64,000 bases of DNA from BOG-908 sp963692875 (GCA_965198755.1 OZ240673.1:4216001-4280000), one strand, 5' to 3'. Counted from the stretch's first letter, positions 39,461 through 50,697 are shown. Numbers and translations: made by a program. Notes: generated from the letters alone by a model not told the origin.

Positions 39461-41713
39461 ATGCTGGGCGTACTCGCCTGTAGCCAGGCCGCAGCTCAGA
39501 CGCGCGTGCCGCCGCAGCATTTCCCGACCGTCGACATGAACAAGCAGCCGGTCACCGGCAACCAGCCGGTGACGTTCCAGGCCGACATGGTCACCTACGA
39601 CAAGGTGCACGGGCTGGTCACCGCGGACGGCCACGTGGAAGCCTGGCAGAACGACCACGTGCTGCGTGCCGACCGCGTGACGTTCGACCGCAACACCAAC
39701 GTTGCCGCCGCTTACGGCCACGTCGTCATCGTCGAGCCGGACGGACAGGTGCTGTTCGCCGACTACGCCGAGCTGGGCTCGGGCATGCGCAACGGCGTGC
39801 TGACCGCGATGCGCGCGATCATGCAGGAGAACGCCAAGATCGCCGCCAACGGCGCGCGGCGCACCGACGGCAAGCTCAACATCCTCAGCCGCGGCGTCTA
39901 CTCCACCTGCGACGTTTGCGCGCAGCACCCGGACTACGCGCCGCTGTGGGAGATCCGTGCCAGCACCATCGTGCAGGACCTCGAGCACAAGCGGATCGAG
40001 TATCAGAACGCCTACCTCGACGCCTACGGATTTCCGGTGTTCTACCTGCCATATTTCTCCACAACGGACCCGTCGGTGAAGCGGCAGACCGGTCTGCTCA
40101 CGCCAAGCATCGGCGCGCACGACGAGTACCTCGGCACATTCATCCGCGTGCCGTACTACATCGTGCTGGACAATCAGTCGGACCTGACGGTGACGGCCAC
40201 CGAAGGCACGCTGCAGGGCCCGCAGGTCGAGACGCTGTACAACCGCGTCTTCAACTTCGGCGACGTGCGGCTGGACGGCGCGGTGGCGCGCGACGAGGGG
40301 GTGACCGGCGGCTACTTCTTCGGCCGCGGCCTGTTCAACTTCAACGACACCTGGCGCTACGGCTTCAACGTCAACCTGGCCAGCTCGGTAGCCTATTTGC
40401 GCGACTTCCAGGTGCCCGGCTACGGCACCAACGTGCTGACCAGCAGCGCCTTCATCGAGGGGTTCGGCGTCGGCTCCTACGCCAAGCTGGACGTGATCTC
40501 GTTCCAGGGCCTCAACGCCACCATCAACCAGAGCCTGCTGCCCTACGTGCTGCCGCGCTACCAGTACAGCTACTTCGGCGAGCCCGACTTGCTGGGTGGC
40601 CGGATCAGCTTCGATACCACCGAGTACAACATCCTGCGCAACGTCGGCACCAACGACCAGCAGTTCAACGCCAAGGTGCAATGGGACCGGCCGTTTTCCG
40701 GCACGCTGGGCGAGCAGTGGCTGTTCACCGCGCAGGCGCTGGGCAACGCCTACAGCGCCAACGTGCTGAACGGCCAGCCAAGCTATCAGGACGAGAACGT
40801 CGCCCGCGGCGCGCATGGCCAGGGCCAGGTGGCGCTGCGGCTGAACTGGCCCTTCGTGCGCAGCGCCGGCAAGTCGGGCTATCAGGTGGTCGAGCCGATC
40901 GTGCAGGTGATCGCCGCACCGCAGAGCGGCAACAGCGTGCGCGACAAGATCCCCAACGAGGACAGCCTGGACTACGAGTTTACCGACGCGACCCTGTTCG
41001 CGCTGAACCGTTTCGGCGGCTACGACCGCTACGACGGCGGCGTGCGGGTGAACGCTGCGCTGCGGGCGGAGTGGGTGTTCTCCGGCAACCAGAAGCTGGA
41101 AGGCCTGGTCGGCGCCTCCTACCAGCAGCACATCGACCACAACCTCAACCCGGAGTTCCAGCCGTACAACGGCTTCGAGACCGGCGACCACCTCTCCGAC
41201 CTGGTCGGCCGATTGGCCTACTACCCCAACAAGTTCATAGATTTCGAGGCCAAGACCCGCATCGACCACGACAACGGCGACGTGAAGTTCGTGGACGCCA
41301 TCACCAGCTTCGGCGTGCCGGTGGCGCGCTTCTCGTTCGGCTACATCTACAGTGCCAACAACCCTTATTTGCTGTATTTGAACAACTACAACCTGCGCGA
41401 CACTATCATCACGAACAGCGTGCCGCTGGTGTTGAACGACCTGCCGACAAACTTCTTCACCCCGCGTCAGGAGGTGACCGGCAACTTCTCGACGCATTTC
41501 GGCGGGTATACGATTGCCGTCAACGGCCGGCAGGACCTGGCGAACGGCCAGCCGGTGTCTGCCGGCATCGAGGGCAAGTGGGAGAACGAATGCGTGATCT
41601 TCGACATCTTCGCCAACCGCCGCTTCACCTCGATTGCCGGCGACAATGGTGATACGACGGTGGTGTTCACGCTAACGCTGAAATCCCTGGGCGGGCTCGG
41701 GGTGAACGGCTGA
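39461..41713 (+). CDS. lptD: LPS assembly outer-membrane protein LptD
   Basis: A 750-residue outer-membrane beta-barrel that inserts LPS into the outer leaflet with LptE. The N-terminal OstA-like domain (FQADMVTYDKVHGLVTADG, VEAWQNDHVLRADRVTFD) is followed by the barrel with YLPYFSTTDPSVKRQTGLLTP. From the ATG at 39461 the leader is only MLGVLACSQAAAQ, short for a Sec signal. A TTG at 39416 inside the IDH arm adds 15 residues (LLFFRKEGLAFFPL region) and would give a plausible signal peptide. Cys residues near CDVC resemble the family disulfide region. surA follows 34 bases later. Confidence 0.93.
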   Translation: MLGVLACSQAAAQTRVPPQHFPTVDMNKQPVTGNQPVTFQADMVTYDKVHGLVTADGHVEAWQNDHVLRADRVTFDRNTNVAAAYGHVVIVEPDGQVLFADYAELGSGMRNGVLTAMRAIMQENAKIAANGARRTDGKLNILSRGVYSTCDVCAQHPDYAPLWEIRASTIVQDLEHKRIEYQNAYLDAYGFPVFYLPYFSTTDPSVKRQTGLLTPSIGAHDEYLGTFIRVPYYIVLDNQSDLTVTATEGTLQGPQVETLYNRVFNFGDVRLDGAVARDEGVTGGYFFGRGLFNFNDTWRYGFNVNLASSVAYLRDFQVPGYGTNVLTSSAFIEGFGVGSYAKLDVISFQGLNATINQSLLPYVLPRYQYSYFGEPDLLGGRISFDTTEYNILRNVGTNDQQFNAKVQWDRPFSGTLGEQWLFTAQALGNAYSANVLNGQPSYQDENVARGAHGQGQVALRLNWPFVRSAGKSGYQVVEPIVQVIAAPQSGNSVRDKIPNEDSLDYEFTDATLFALNRFGGYDRYDGGVRVNAALRAEWVFSGNQKLEGLVGASYQQHIDHNLNPEFQPYNGFETGDHLSDLVGRLAYYPNKFIDFEAKTRIDHDNGDVKFVDAITSFGVPVARFSFGYIYSANNPYLLYLNNYNLRDTIITNSVPLVLNDLPTNFFTPRQEVTGNFSTHFGGYTIAVNGRQDLANGQPVSAGIEGKWENECVIFDIFANRRFTSIAGDNGDTTVVFTLTLKSLGGLGVNG

Positions 41714-41747
41714 CGGCCATGATCAGGCTGGTTTGAAAGGCTTGCAG

Positions 41748-43055
41748 ATGCGACCGATGCTTCTCTGCGTACTGCTCGCGGCCTGGCTGCCGGCCCACGC
41801 GGCGTCCAAGGTGGTGCCGCCCGCGGCACCCGCCGCCGCCGCCCAGGCAGCGGCCGAGCCGGCCGACGGCATCGTCGCCGTGGTCAACGGCGAGGTGATC
41901 ACCCGCGAAGACGTGGCCAACCGCGCCCGCCTGTTCGCGCTGACGACCGGCCAGGAGGTGGCGCCGCAGACGCTGCACCTGCTGCGTCCGCAGATCACCC
42001 GCCAGCTGATCGACGACAGGCTGCGCATGCAGGAGATCCAGCGCCGCAAGATCGCCGTGCCGGACGCGGACGTGGCCAACGCCATCCACGACATCGAGCG
42101 CCGCAACCGCCTGCCGCCCGGCGGCCTGCTCTCCAAGCTGAGCGGCCAGGGCGTCACCCCGTCCACGCTGATCGCCCAGATCCGCACCCAGCTCGGCTGG
42201 ACCCGCGTGCTGCGCCAGGAACTGGCCGAGCGCGGCCGGGTCAATGCCACTGAGGTGGACGAGCAGGAGAAGATGTTCCGCCGCGACCAGGGCAAGCCGC
42301 AGTACCGGCTGGGCGAGATCTTCGTCGCCTCCGAAGATCCGGCCCACCTTAACGACGCCAAGCACTTCGCCGACACCGTCATCCAGGAGCTGCGCTCCGG
42401 CGCGCCGTTCGGCATCGTGGCGGCCGAGTTCAGCCAGAGCCAAACCGCGCTGGAAGGCGGCGAGCTGGGCTGGGTGCGGCCCGACCAGCTGGACCCGACG
42501 GTTGCCAGCCTGGTCTCGCAGATGCCGGTGGGCGCGGTCAGCAACCCGGTGCGCGTGCCCGGCGGGTTCGACGTGGTGACGCTGCAGGAAAAGCGCCTGG
42601 TGGGCACCGACCTGGCTACCGTGCTGACCCTGCGCCAGGCGTTCTATTCATTCGCCACGCCGCTTAACCCGGCCAACCCCACACCGGAGCAGCGCAAGGC
42701 GCTGATCGACGGCCAGGCGCTGGCCAAGTCGGCGCACAGCTGCGCGGACATCGAGGCCGCCAACAAGGCCGCCAACTCGCCGCGGGCTGCCGACCCGGGC
42801 GGCGTGCGGCTGGACCGGCTCAGCGGCCCGATGCAGACCCTGCTAGGTGGGTTGCCGGAAGGGCAGGCCAGCAAGGCGCTGGTGACCAACGACGGCATTC
42901 TGGTGGTGATGATCTGCAAGCGCGAGCAGAAGAACCTGGCCGCCCAGTCCCGGGAGGACATCACCAACCAGCTGTTCGAGGCGCGTGTGGAACTTGCCAG
43001 CCGGCAGTTGCAGCAGGACCTCAAACGGCGCGCCCTGATCGACCAGCGGAGCTAG
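41748..43055 (+). CDS. surA: Periplasmic chaperone/peptidyl-prolyl isomerase SurA
   Basis: A 435-residue periplasmic chaperone that escorts outer-membrane proteins such as LptD. Signal peptide MLLCVLLAAWLPAHAAS, a SurA N-terminal domain (GIVAVVNGEVITREDVANRA) and one parvulin-like domain (LGEIFVASEDPAHLNDAKHF, SQSQTALEGGELGWV). Then comes a weaker second segment and the C-terminal helix (SREDITNQLFEARVELASRQ). AAGG seven bases before the ATG supports this start. It sits directly after lptD, as in many Proteobacteria; pdxA and rsmA, often next, are absent here. Confidence 0.93.
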   Translation: MRPMLLCVLLAAWLPAHAASKVVPPAAPAAAAQAAAEPADGIVAVVNGEVITREDVANRARLFALTTGQEVAPQTLHLLRPQITRQLIDDRLRMQEIQRRKIAVPDADVANAIHDIERRNRLPPGGLLSKLSGQGVTPSTLIAQIRTQLGWTRVLRQELAERGRVNATEVDEQEKMFRRDQGKPQYRLGEIFVASEDPAHLNDAKHFADTVIQELRSGAPFGIVAAEFSQSQTALEGGELGWVRPDQLDPTVASLVSQMPVGAVSNPVRVPGGFDVVTLQEKRLVGTDLATVLTLRQAFYSFATPLNPANPTPEQRKALIDGQALAKSAHSCADIEAANKAANSPRAADPGGVRLDRLSGPMQTLLGGLPEGQASKALVTNDGILVVMICKREQKNLAAQSREDITNQLFEARVELASRQLQQDLKRRALIDQRS

Positions 43056-43095
43056 CGGCACGTCGGAACGATCGGCCTGAAGGTCGACCATCCCT

Positions 43096-43236
43096 AAGCA
43101 AGCAAGCCTTCTTTTTTGAAAAAAAGAAGCAAAAAACTTTTAACTCCGCTGTCGCGGACCTTTCCGGAGAGCGCGCGATAGCGGAGTCAAAAGTTTTTTG
43201 GTCCTTTTTTTCAAAAAAGGACTGCTTGCTTTCTCT
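43096..43236. repeat. IDH element 20, complete, GC-rich central stem
   Basis: Arm A is CCTTCTTTTTTG / AAAAAAAGAAG. The centre pairs ACTCCGCTGTCGCG with CGCGATAGCGGAGT. Arm B is GGTCCTTTTTTTC / AAAAAAGGAC, a compensatory variant of GGTTC/GAACC. Confidence 0.9.
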
Positions 43237-43358
43237 GAGTCAGGACCATCGCCAGCTGGTGTAACACCCCATTAGATAGAACTGCCCCGTTACCAAAAAA
43301 ACAGACGAAACCGCAGCCCAGGCCTTTCCGCCGTCGAGATAAAATTCTACAACTTGCA

Positions 43359-43841
43359 GTGGCGTTGTCGCACAAGCTGGCGGGGAATTTGGCTTACGCG
43401 CGCGATTTCGGTGTTTCTGCCAGCACGGTATATGCCAGCTTCTGGTTGCGGGTGGCTGCGCTGCTGATCGACGCTGCGGTGCTGTGGGCTGTCGTGGCCG
43501 GGCTGCATGCAACGTTCAACTGGATCGTCGCGTCGGGGCAGATGCAGGCCGACGACCGTGACGTGCTGCTGCAAGTATCCGGCCCGTTCGTGGCGGTTTG
43601 GTATTTCTGCGCGTTCGAAGGCGGCATGGGGGCGACCCCGGGCAAGATCGTGCTGATGCTGCAGGTGCAGGCAGACGACACCAGCCCGATCGGCCTGCGG
43701 CGCGCGGTCTGCCGCAACCTGTTCAAGCTGGTTTCCGTGCTGATTCTGGGCATCGGCCTGGCGATGCCCTGCTGGACGAAGCGGCGGCAGGCGCTCCACG
43801 ACGTGCTGGCTCGGTGCGTTGTGGTGCGGACGGCCGGGTAG
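43359..43841 (+). CDS. RDD family membrane protein
   Basis: A 160-residue membrane protein of the RDD family. The N-terminal YASFWLRVAALLIDAAVL carries the Arg/Asp pair of the first RDD helix. A second helix (SGPFVAVWYFCAFEG), the family motif GATPGKIVLMLQV and a C-terminal RRQALHDVLARCVVV follow. The function is not known for most RDD proteins; some are ion transporters. The start is uncertain: the GTG at 43359 lacks a clear ribosome site, and a TTG is six bases downstream. GATAAAAT about 20 bases upstream could be a -10 element. Confidence 0.75.
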   Translation: MALSHKLAGNLAYARDFGVSASTVYASFWLRVAALLIDAAVLWAVVAGLHATFNWIVASGQMQADDRDVLLQVSGPFVAVWYFCAFEGGMGATPGKIVLMLQVQADDTSPIGLRRAVCRNLFKLVSVLILGIGLAMPCWTKRRQALHDVLARCVVVRTAG

Positions 43842-43992
43842 GGCGGCTGTTCGCGGGATGACGAACGCGGCTGCTGTGTCAACCTGCCCCGGCGCCATGC
43901 GCGTCTGTTGCCCGCTTCGCTGTCCAGGGTCGCACGCCCGGTAACCGGAGTTTGCGGATCGCCTGGCAAAGCGCGCGATTGACCGGTGGTAA

Positions 43993-44133
43993 GCGAAGCA
44001 AGCGGTTCTTTTTTGAAAAAAAGAACCAAAAAACTTTTGTTCCCTTGGGCGCGTGCTGTGGATACTTCCGCGACAGCACGACCGAAAGTGTTTTGCTGCC
44101 TTTTTTCAAAAAAGCAGGCCTTTCCTTTCTTGC
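43993..44133. repeat. IDH element 21, complete
   Basis: Arm A is a perfect GGTTCTTTTTTG / AAAAAAAGAACC hairpin. The centre has CTTCCGCGACAGC. Arm B is GCTGCCTTTTTTC / AAAAAAGCAGG. Confidence 0.88.
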
Positions 44134-44171
44134 CTGACTTCGGAAAGTCACGTTCCAAAGCGATTGGCAGG

Positions 44172-44212
44172 AGAGGCTTTTTTAGTCCTGTTTTCAAAAA
44201 GAACCGCTTGAG
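44172..44212. repeat. Decayed IDH arm B near clpB
   Basis: GGCTTTTTTAGTCC followed by TGTTTTC / AAAAAGAACCGCTTGAG resembles a second, partial arm B about 40 bp after element 21. Confidence 0.6.
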
Positions 44213-44314
44213 CGCTTCACCCCAAGTGACCAGATGGAGCACTGAACAACGGAGCCGTGTCGCCTATCGAGGGGCACGGCGTCGCCGTCGCCTGATCGAT
44301 AGGGACCCGACACC

Positions 44315-46894
<2,580 letters not shown>

Positions 46895-46897
<3 letters not shown>

Positions 46898-47032
46898 GCA
46901 AGCAAGGCCTTCTTTTTTGAAAAAAAGAAGCAAAAAACTTTTGTCCCCGGGCGCGCGCTTCGGGGAGACTCCGCGACAGCGCTGACAAAAGTCTTTTGCT
47001 TCTTTTCTTCAGAAAAGAAGGCCTTGCTTGCT
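46895..47032. repeat. IDH element 22, complete
   Basis: Begins with the clpB stop (TAAGCAAGCAAGG). Arm A is CTTCTTTTTTG / AAAAAAAGAAG. The centre ends CTCCGCGACAGC. Arm B is GCTTCTTTTCTTC / GAAAAGAAG. Confidence 0.9.
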
Positions 47033-47056
47033 CGATGCCCAAGGAAACCGCACCCC

Positions 47057-47548
47057 ATGCGCCTCGCCGCCATCGTTTGTGCCGTGCTCGCCGCCGCACC
47101 GGCCCGGGCCGAGGGCCTCGTCAACCTCTCCGACGCAGGGCTCTACGACGTTGCCGCAATCCAGCACGTGCCCGACACCGGCTCGGTCAACGGCAGTCAC
47201 GTCGTCGCGACCGGGCACCTGATCGAACGTGCCACACATATCTGCCCGAAGCTCGGCACCGCCTTCGGCGTGAAGTTCACCCTGTCCACGGCGGCCGGTG
47301 TTGACGCTTTGCCGGTGACGCTCGGCATCCAACACCCGCCGATGACCAACTACGCCGGCCAAAGCCAGACCGAAGACGACTTCAAGGCAAGTTTGACGTC
47401 CGGCACGGCGTTCCTGTCGTTCTGGGTGTTCGAATCGCAGGCGAAGCTCAAGCCGGGACGCTGGCATTTCACTCTTAGCCACGGTGGCGTGTTGCTGCTC
47501 GACCAGCCGTTTGACGTAGATGTCACCTGCCAGAAGCTGGTTTCCTAA
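47057..47548 (+). CDS. Secreted DUF3859-like protein
   Basis: A 163-residue exported protein. The signal peptide is RLAAIVCAVLAAAPARAEG. The mature part is a small beta-rich domain (LYDVAAIQHVPDTGSVNG, TAFGVKFTLSTAAGVDALPV, LKPGRWHFTLSHGGVLLLDQ) resembling the DUF3859 immunoglobulin-like family. Its function is unknown. Start at the ATG at 47057, preceded by AAGGAAACC. It lies between clpB and the DUF5872-like gene. Confidence 0.75.
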   Translation: MRLAAIVCAVLAAAPARAEGLVNLSDAGLYDVAAIQHVPDTGSVNGSHVVATGHLIERATHICPKLGTAFGVKFTLSTAAGVDALPVTLGIQHPPMTNYAGQSQTEDDFKASLTSGTAFLSFWVFESQAKLKPGRWHFTLSHGGVLLLDQPFDVDVTCQKLVS

Positions 47549-47613
47549 GGACCAGCCGGGAACGGCCGCTACAGCCAGCGTGTTGCGCTCATGACAGCAA
47601 CGGAGACCACGCC

Positions 47614-48132
47614 ATGGCCGCCACCGCCGATAAGACAGACCCGAAACTGTGGGACAAGGTAAAGCACGAGGTGACCGAGGGCGACCGCGGCGGCAAGCCC
47701 GGCCAATGGTCCGCGCGTAAGGCGCAACTCGCCGTGCACGACTACAAGGCAGAAGGCGGCGGCTACAAGGGACCCAAGACCGAGGACAACCACCTGCACC
47801 AGTGGACCGAGGAGAAATGGGGCACCAAGTCCGGCGAACCGTCGAAGGACACCGGCGAGCGCTATCTGCCAGAGCAGGCGCGGGCTCACCTCACCAACGA
47901 GGAATACGCCCGCACCACGGCGAAGAAGCGGGCCGACACGCGTGCCGGCAAGCAGTTCTCCGCCCAGCCGCGCGACGTCGCCCGCAAGACAGCGCAGGAT
48001 CGCGATACCGGCCACACCCCCGAGAAGCTTGAGAGCCTGACACGTGCCGAGCTGATGCAGCGCGCCGCGGCCGCGAACATCGCAGGACGCTCGCGGATGA
48101 AAAAGGCCGAGCTGGTCAAAGCGCTGGGCTGA
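47614..48132 (+). CDS. DUF5872-like protein with C-terminal Rho-N/SAP-like motif
   Basis: A 172-residue, very hydrophilic, Lys-rich protein. The N-terminal ~125 residues (DPKLWDKVKHEVTEGDRGGK, PGQWSARKAQLAVHDYKAEG, EEYARTTAKKRADTRAGKQF) match a small uncharacterised family I associate with DUF5872. The last ~35 residues (ESLTRAELMQRAAAANIAGR, SRMKKAELVKALG) look like a Rho-termination-factor N-terminal/SAP-like nucleic-acid-binding helix pair. GGAG eight bases before the ATG supports the start. The stop overlaps the next ATG (TGATG), so the two are coupled. Confidence 0.75.
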   Translation: MAATADKTDPKLWDKVKHEVTEGDRGGKPGQWSARKAQLAVHDYKAEGGGYKGPKTEDNHLHQWTEEKWGTKSGEPSKDTGERYLPEQARAHLTNEEYARTTAKKRADTRAGKQFSAQPRDVARKTAQDRDTGHTPEKLESLTRAELMQRAAAANIAGRSRMKKAELVKALG

Positions 48133-48506
48133 TGACGACGCACGAGTTTTCCGACGCGGACCGGAAGGAGCTTCGCGGCGAGTTCGCCAAGCTCGTGAAC
48201 ATGTCGCCCGCGGCGTTGCGTCACTGGCTGCAGAGCGAGGACAGCCGCAGCGTCGGGATGACCACGCAGGGCGAGCGCGTTACCTCACCCGATCAGCACG
48301 AATCGGTCGGCCACCACATGGGCGAACGCATCCTGCAGATTCGTGCCAGCAAGCAGGCCGACCTGACGGATGACGACTATGCCGACATGCGCAAGGTCAT
48401 CGGCTACGTCCACCGTCACTCGGCGCAGCGGCCGGACGGCGATGTTACCGGTACGCGGTGGCGGCATTCGCTGATGAATTGGGGACACGATCCGGCGAAA
48501 GGGTAA
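48132..48506 (+). CDS. DUF3140 domain protein
   Basis: A 124-residue soluble protein with the DUF3140 pattern: NMSPAALRHWLQSEDSRSVG near the N terminus, GHHMGERILQIRASKQADLT, then YADMRKVIGYVHRHSAQRP and TRWRHSLMNWGHDP at the end. Its function is unknown; family members often neighbour DNA-binding or stress proteins. The ATG overlaps the previous stop by one base. The stop TAA is the edge of an IDH element. Confidence 0.82.
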   Translation: MTTHEFSDADRKELRGEFAKLVNMSPAALRHWLQSEDSRSVGMTTQGERVTSPDQHESVGHHMGERILQIRASKQADLTDDDYADMRKVIGYVHRHSAQRPDGDVTGTRWRHSLMNWGHDPAKG

Positions 48507-48640
48507 GCAAGGCCTTCTTTTTCGAGAAAAAGAAGCAAAAAGCTTTTATTGCGGCTGTCGCGGTTCTCTCCGGCGAGCGCGCGACAGCGGAGACAAAAGT
48601 TTTTTGGTTCTTTTTTCAAAAAAGAACCGCTTCGCTTGCT
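48504..48640. repeat. IDH element 23, complete, GC-rich central stem
   Basis: Begins at the DUF3140 stop. Arm A is CTTCTTTTTCG / AGAAAAAGAAG. The centre ends CGCGACAGCGGAGAC. Arm B is GGTTCTTTTTTC / AAAAAAGAACC and encodes, on the minus strand, the last residues and TGA of mobA. Confidence 0.9.
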
Positions 48641-49191
48641 GCCGCTAGGTCAGCCGGCGTGTTGATGTTGCGAAACGGATCGGGCGCATCCTCGAACCAC
48701 ACCGAACGCATGCCGATCAACTCGCCGAACGCGCGCACCCGCCGCGATGTCTGTGCCGCCAGCCACTGCGCCAGCCTCTCACGACACGAAACAGGCCAGA
48801 CCGCCACCAGCGGGTGAACAGCGGCGACGTTCTGCACCCAAGCCGGTGCCGCGCCCAGGCGGGCTGCAAGGTCGCGCGGGATGAACGGGGTGTCGCCCGG
48901 CACGCTCAGCAGCGCGTGGGCGCCCATGGACTCGGCCCAGGCCAGCCCGCGCAGCACGCCGCCGAGCGGGCCGCGCCCGGTCACCTCGTCGGCCAGCACC
49001 GGCAGGCCTAGGTGGGCGAAACGTGCGGGGTCGCCGTTGGCGGAGACGGCGACGTCGCCGGCCTGTCCGGCCAGACGCTGCACCACGTGCTCGATAAGGG
49101 TTCGGCCCCCCAGACAAAGGAGCGGTTTGTCGCCGCCGCCCATTCGGGTTGCCTGGCCGCCGGCCAGGATTAGTGCCGCCAGCTCAGCCAT
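48616..49191 (-). CDS. mobA: Molybdenum cofactor guanylyltransferase
   Basis: A 191-residue enzyme that attaches GMP to molybdopterin. The N-terminal nucleotide-binding motif AALILAGGQATRMGGGDKPL is diagnostic, followed by RGPLGGVLRGLAWA, LSVPGDTPFIPRDLA and the C-terminal DPFRNINTPADL motif. The ATG at 49191 gives a standard start; an in-frame upstream ATG overlaps the tRNA and is rejected. The terminal residues AVLF and the stop codon come from the IDH arm. Confidence 0.93.
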   Translation of the reverse strand: MAELAALILAGGQATRMGGGDKPLLCLGGRTLIEHVVQRLAGQAGDVAVSANGDPARFAHLGLPVLADEVTGRGPLGGVLRGLAWAESMGAHALLSVPGDTPFIPRDLAARLGAAPAWVQNVAAVHPLVAVWPVSCRERLAQWLAAQTSRRVRAFGELIGMRSVWFEDAPDPFRNINTPADLAAASEAVLF

Positions 49192-49203
49192 GGGAGACAG
49201 GCA

Positions 49204-49280
49204 TGGGGCGAACGACGGGGATCGAACCCGCGACAACCGGTACCACAAACCGGCGCTCTACCAACTGAGCTACGTCCGCC
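49204..49280 (-). tRNA. tRNA-His (anticodon GTG)
   Basis: On the minus strand the cloverleaf is complete. The acceptor GCGGACG pairs with CGTTCGC, with an extra 5' G (G-1) facing C73 as expected for tRNA-His. The D arm contains TAGCTCAGTTGG, the anticodon loop is TTGTGGT within a CCGGT/ACCGG stem, and the T arm has GGGTTCGATCCCC. CCA is encoded. Confidence 0.97.
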
Positions 49281-49330
49281 ACATGCGAGCCCGTTTAAGG
49301 CGGCTGACGGTTCGGCGTCAACCGTAGCAG

Positions 49331-49463
49331 GAAAGCAAGAACTTCTTTTTGAAAGAAGAAGCAAAAACTTCTATCTCGGCTGTCGCGAACTTTGCCTCGG
49401 CCGCAAACACCTAGGAGACAAAAGTTTTCGGTTCTTTCTTCAAAGAAGAATCGCCTACTTCTT
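49331..49463. repeat. IDH element 24, complete but divergent
   Basis: Arm A is ACTTCTTTTTG / AAAGAAGAAG. The centre is CTCGGCTGTCGCG. Arm B is CGGTTCTTTCTTC / AAAGAAGAATCG. It lies between tRNA-His and a small minus-strand gene. Confidence 0.82.
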
Positions 49464-49736
49464 CTGATGGTGGTGAACGTTACCATCCTTGTCGGTGTAT
49501 TCACGCGACTTCAGGTCGTCGCCACCGTGCGACGCCTCGGACTTGCTGTGCGAGCCTTCCGACTTGCTGGCCGACGCGTGCGAGCTGTGGCTCGTCTCGT
49601 GGCCGTGCGCGCGCTCTGCGCTGGCTTCGGTCGTCCCCTTGGTGCGGCCGGCCTCGCGGTTCTCCTTCAGGCGACCGTCGTGCTCCGGGTCCTTGACCGT
49701 GCCCTGGTTGGAGCTGCTGTGTTCCGTGTTGGCCAT
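49455..49736 (-). CDS. Small hydrophilic hypothetical protein
   Basis: A 93-residue, highly charged protein rich in Ser, His, Glu and Lys (HSSHASASKSEGSHSKSEAS) with the C-terminal motif EYTDKDGNVHHHQKK. It has no hydrophobic core, so it is probably disordered, comparable in composition to small stress-induced proteins. AGGGG about nine bases before the ATG supports translation. The stop is near the edge of an IDH element. No function is assigned. Confidence 0.65.
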   Translation of the reverse strand: MANTEHSSSNQGTVKDPEHDGRLKENREAGRTKGTTEASAERAHGHETSHSSHASASKSEGSHSKSEASHGGDDLKSREYTDKDGNVHHHQKK

Positions 49737-49830
49737 GACTGTGTCCCCTGATGATTACCGGCCGGCTCAGCTGCCTCCGTGCGATGTTAAAGCGCGTCGC
49801 ACGCGATGGTGTCAGGCTGGGGCAGACGCT

Positions 49831-50697
49831 TTAAGTTGAGGTCGCGCCATCTTGACGTGCAATCGTTGCAGTACGCCGTAGGACGTAGGCCTCGCCGTCC
49901 CACAGCGTGAACGGGCGGGCCGCGCATGTGTCCAGCTGCATCTCGCAGGCCGAGGCCCAGCCACGCGCGCGGTCCGCACGCACCTGGTCCGCCTCGCCGT
50001 AGGCGAGGTTCAGGATGACCAGCGCGCCGCCAGGGCGCAGCACCCGCGCCGCCTGGCACACATGCGCGTCCGCCAGCCCCGCCTGCACGAGGTAGGGGAA
50101 GCTGTCGACGGCCAGGACCAGGCCCGCGCTGTCGGCCGGCAACCAGGCAGGGGGTGCACCATCGGTCACCTCGAAGCGCAAATTGGCGAGCCCGCCATGC
50201 CGCCGGCGCGCCTCGGCCACCATGCCGGCGGAGACGTCCAGGCCGAGCACCGAGCGCACGTGCGGCGCCAACCCCACGGCCACCCGCCCGGTGCCGCAGC
50301 CAAGGTCGAGCACGTCGGTCCGCTCGGTGGCCAATCCGCCGTCCAGCAGCCACGCCACCACCTCCGCCGTGGCGCCGGCGAGCAGCGCCGGGTCGTTCAG
50401 GCTGTAGGCCGCCACGCTGGCGTCCGGTGCCGCGGCCACCGCGCGGTCGAACATGCTGGCGATGGCGGCCGCGTCATGCGCGCCCTCGTGGTCCACCCGC
50501 GCCTCGGCCAGCATGCGCGCGGTGGCAGCGATGTTGTCCCGCTGGGCCGCGAACAACCTGGCCAGCGCGCTGTGCGGCGGCAACAGGGCGGCGATCGCCT
50601 TTGGCGGCAGGCCGGCCAGCACCAGGCGCGAGAGCGCGGTCTGCGCGGAAATGCGGCCGGCGAGGCAGTCGGCCACGTCGCGGGCGGGGTCGCTCAC
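49831..50697 (-). CDS. Class I SAM-dependent methyltransferase
   Basis: A 288-residue protein. An N-terminal helical part of ~110 residues is followed by a methyltransferase fold: motif I TDVLDLGCGTGRVAVGLAP, then LGLDVSAGMVAEARRRH, LVLAVDSFPYL and VLRPGGALVILNLA. The substrate is unknown; the neighbours suggest a glycan or lipid. It starts with GTG overlapping the stop of the upstream GNAT gene as GTGA, so the two are cotranslated. The extended in-frame sequence further upstream overlaps the GNAT gene and is not real. Confidence 0.87.
   Translation of the reverse strand: MSDPARDVADCLAGRISAQTALSRLVLAGLPPKAIAALLPPHSALARLFAAQRDNIAATARMLAEARVDHEGAHDAAAIASMFDRAVAAAPDASVAAYSLNDPALLAGATAEVVAWLLDGGLATERTDVLDLGCGTGRVAVGLAPHVRSVLGLDVSAGMVAEARRRHGGLANLRFEVTDGAPPAWLPADSAGLVLAVDSFPYLVQAGLADAHVCQAARVLRPGGALVILNLAYGEADQVRADRARGWASACEMQLDTCAARPFTLWDGEAYVLRRTATIARQDGATST

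Larger units (their letters stand above)
43842..44314. other. Gene-free stretch upstream of clpB
   Basis: About 470 bases hold one complete IDH element and a further decayed IDH arm near 44172-44212. I see no supported gene. The clpB promoter should be here. CTTGAG at about 44206 could be a heat-shock -35, but no matching -10 at normal spacing is convincing. Confidence 0.6.

Noticed and set aside
39302..41497. A 731-codon minus-strand frame opposite lptD
   Set aside because: Shadow of lptD; its end also reads through an IDH arm.
44200..44314. Possible heat-shock sigma-32 promoter before clpB
   Set aside because: A CTTGAG is present near 44206, but no convincing -10 box at suitable spacing was found.
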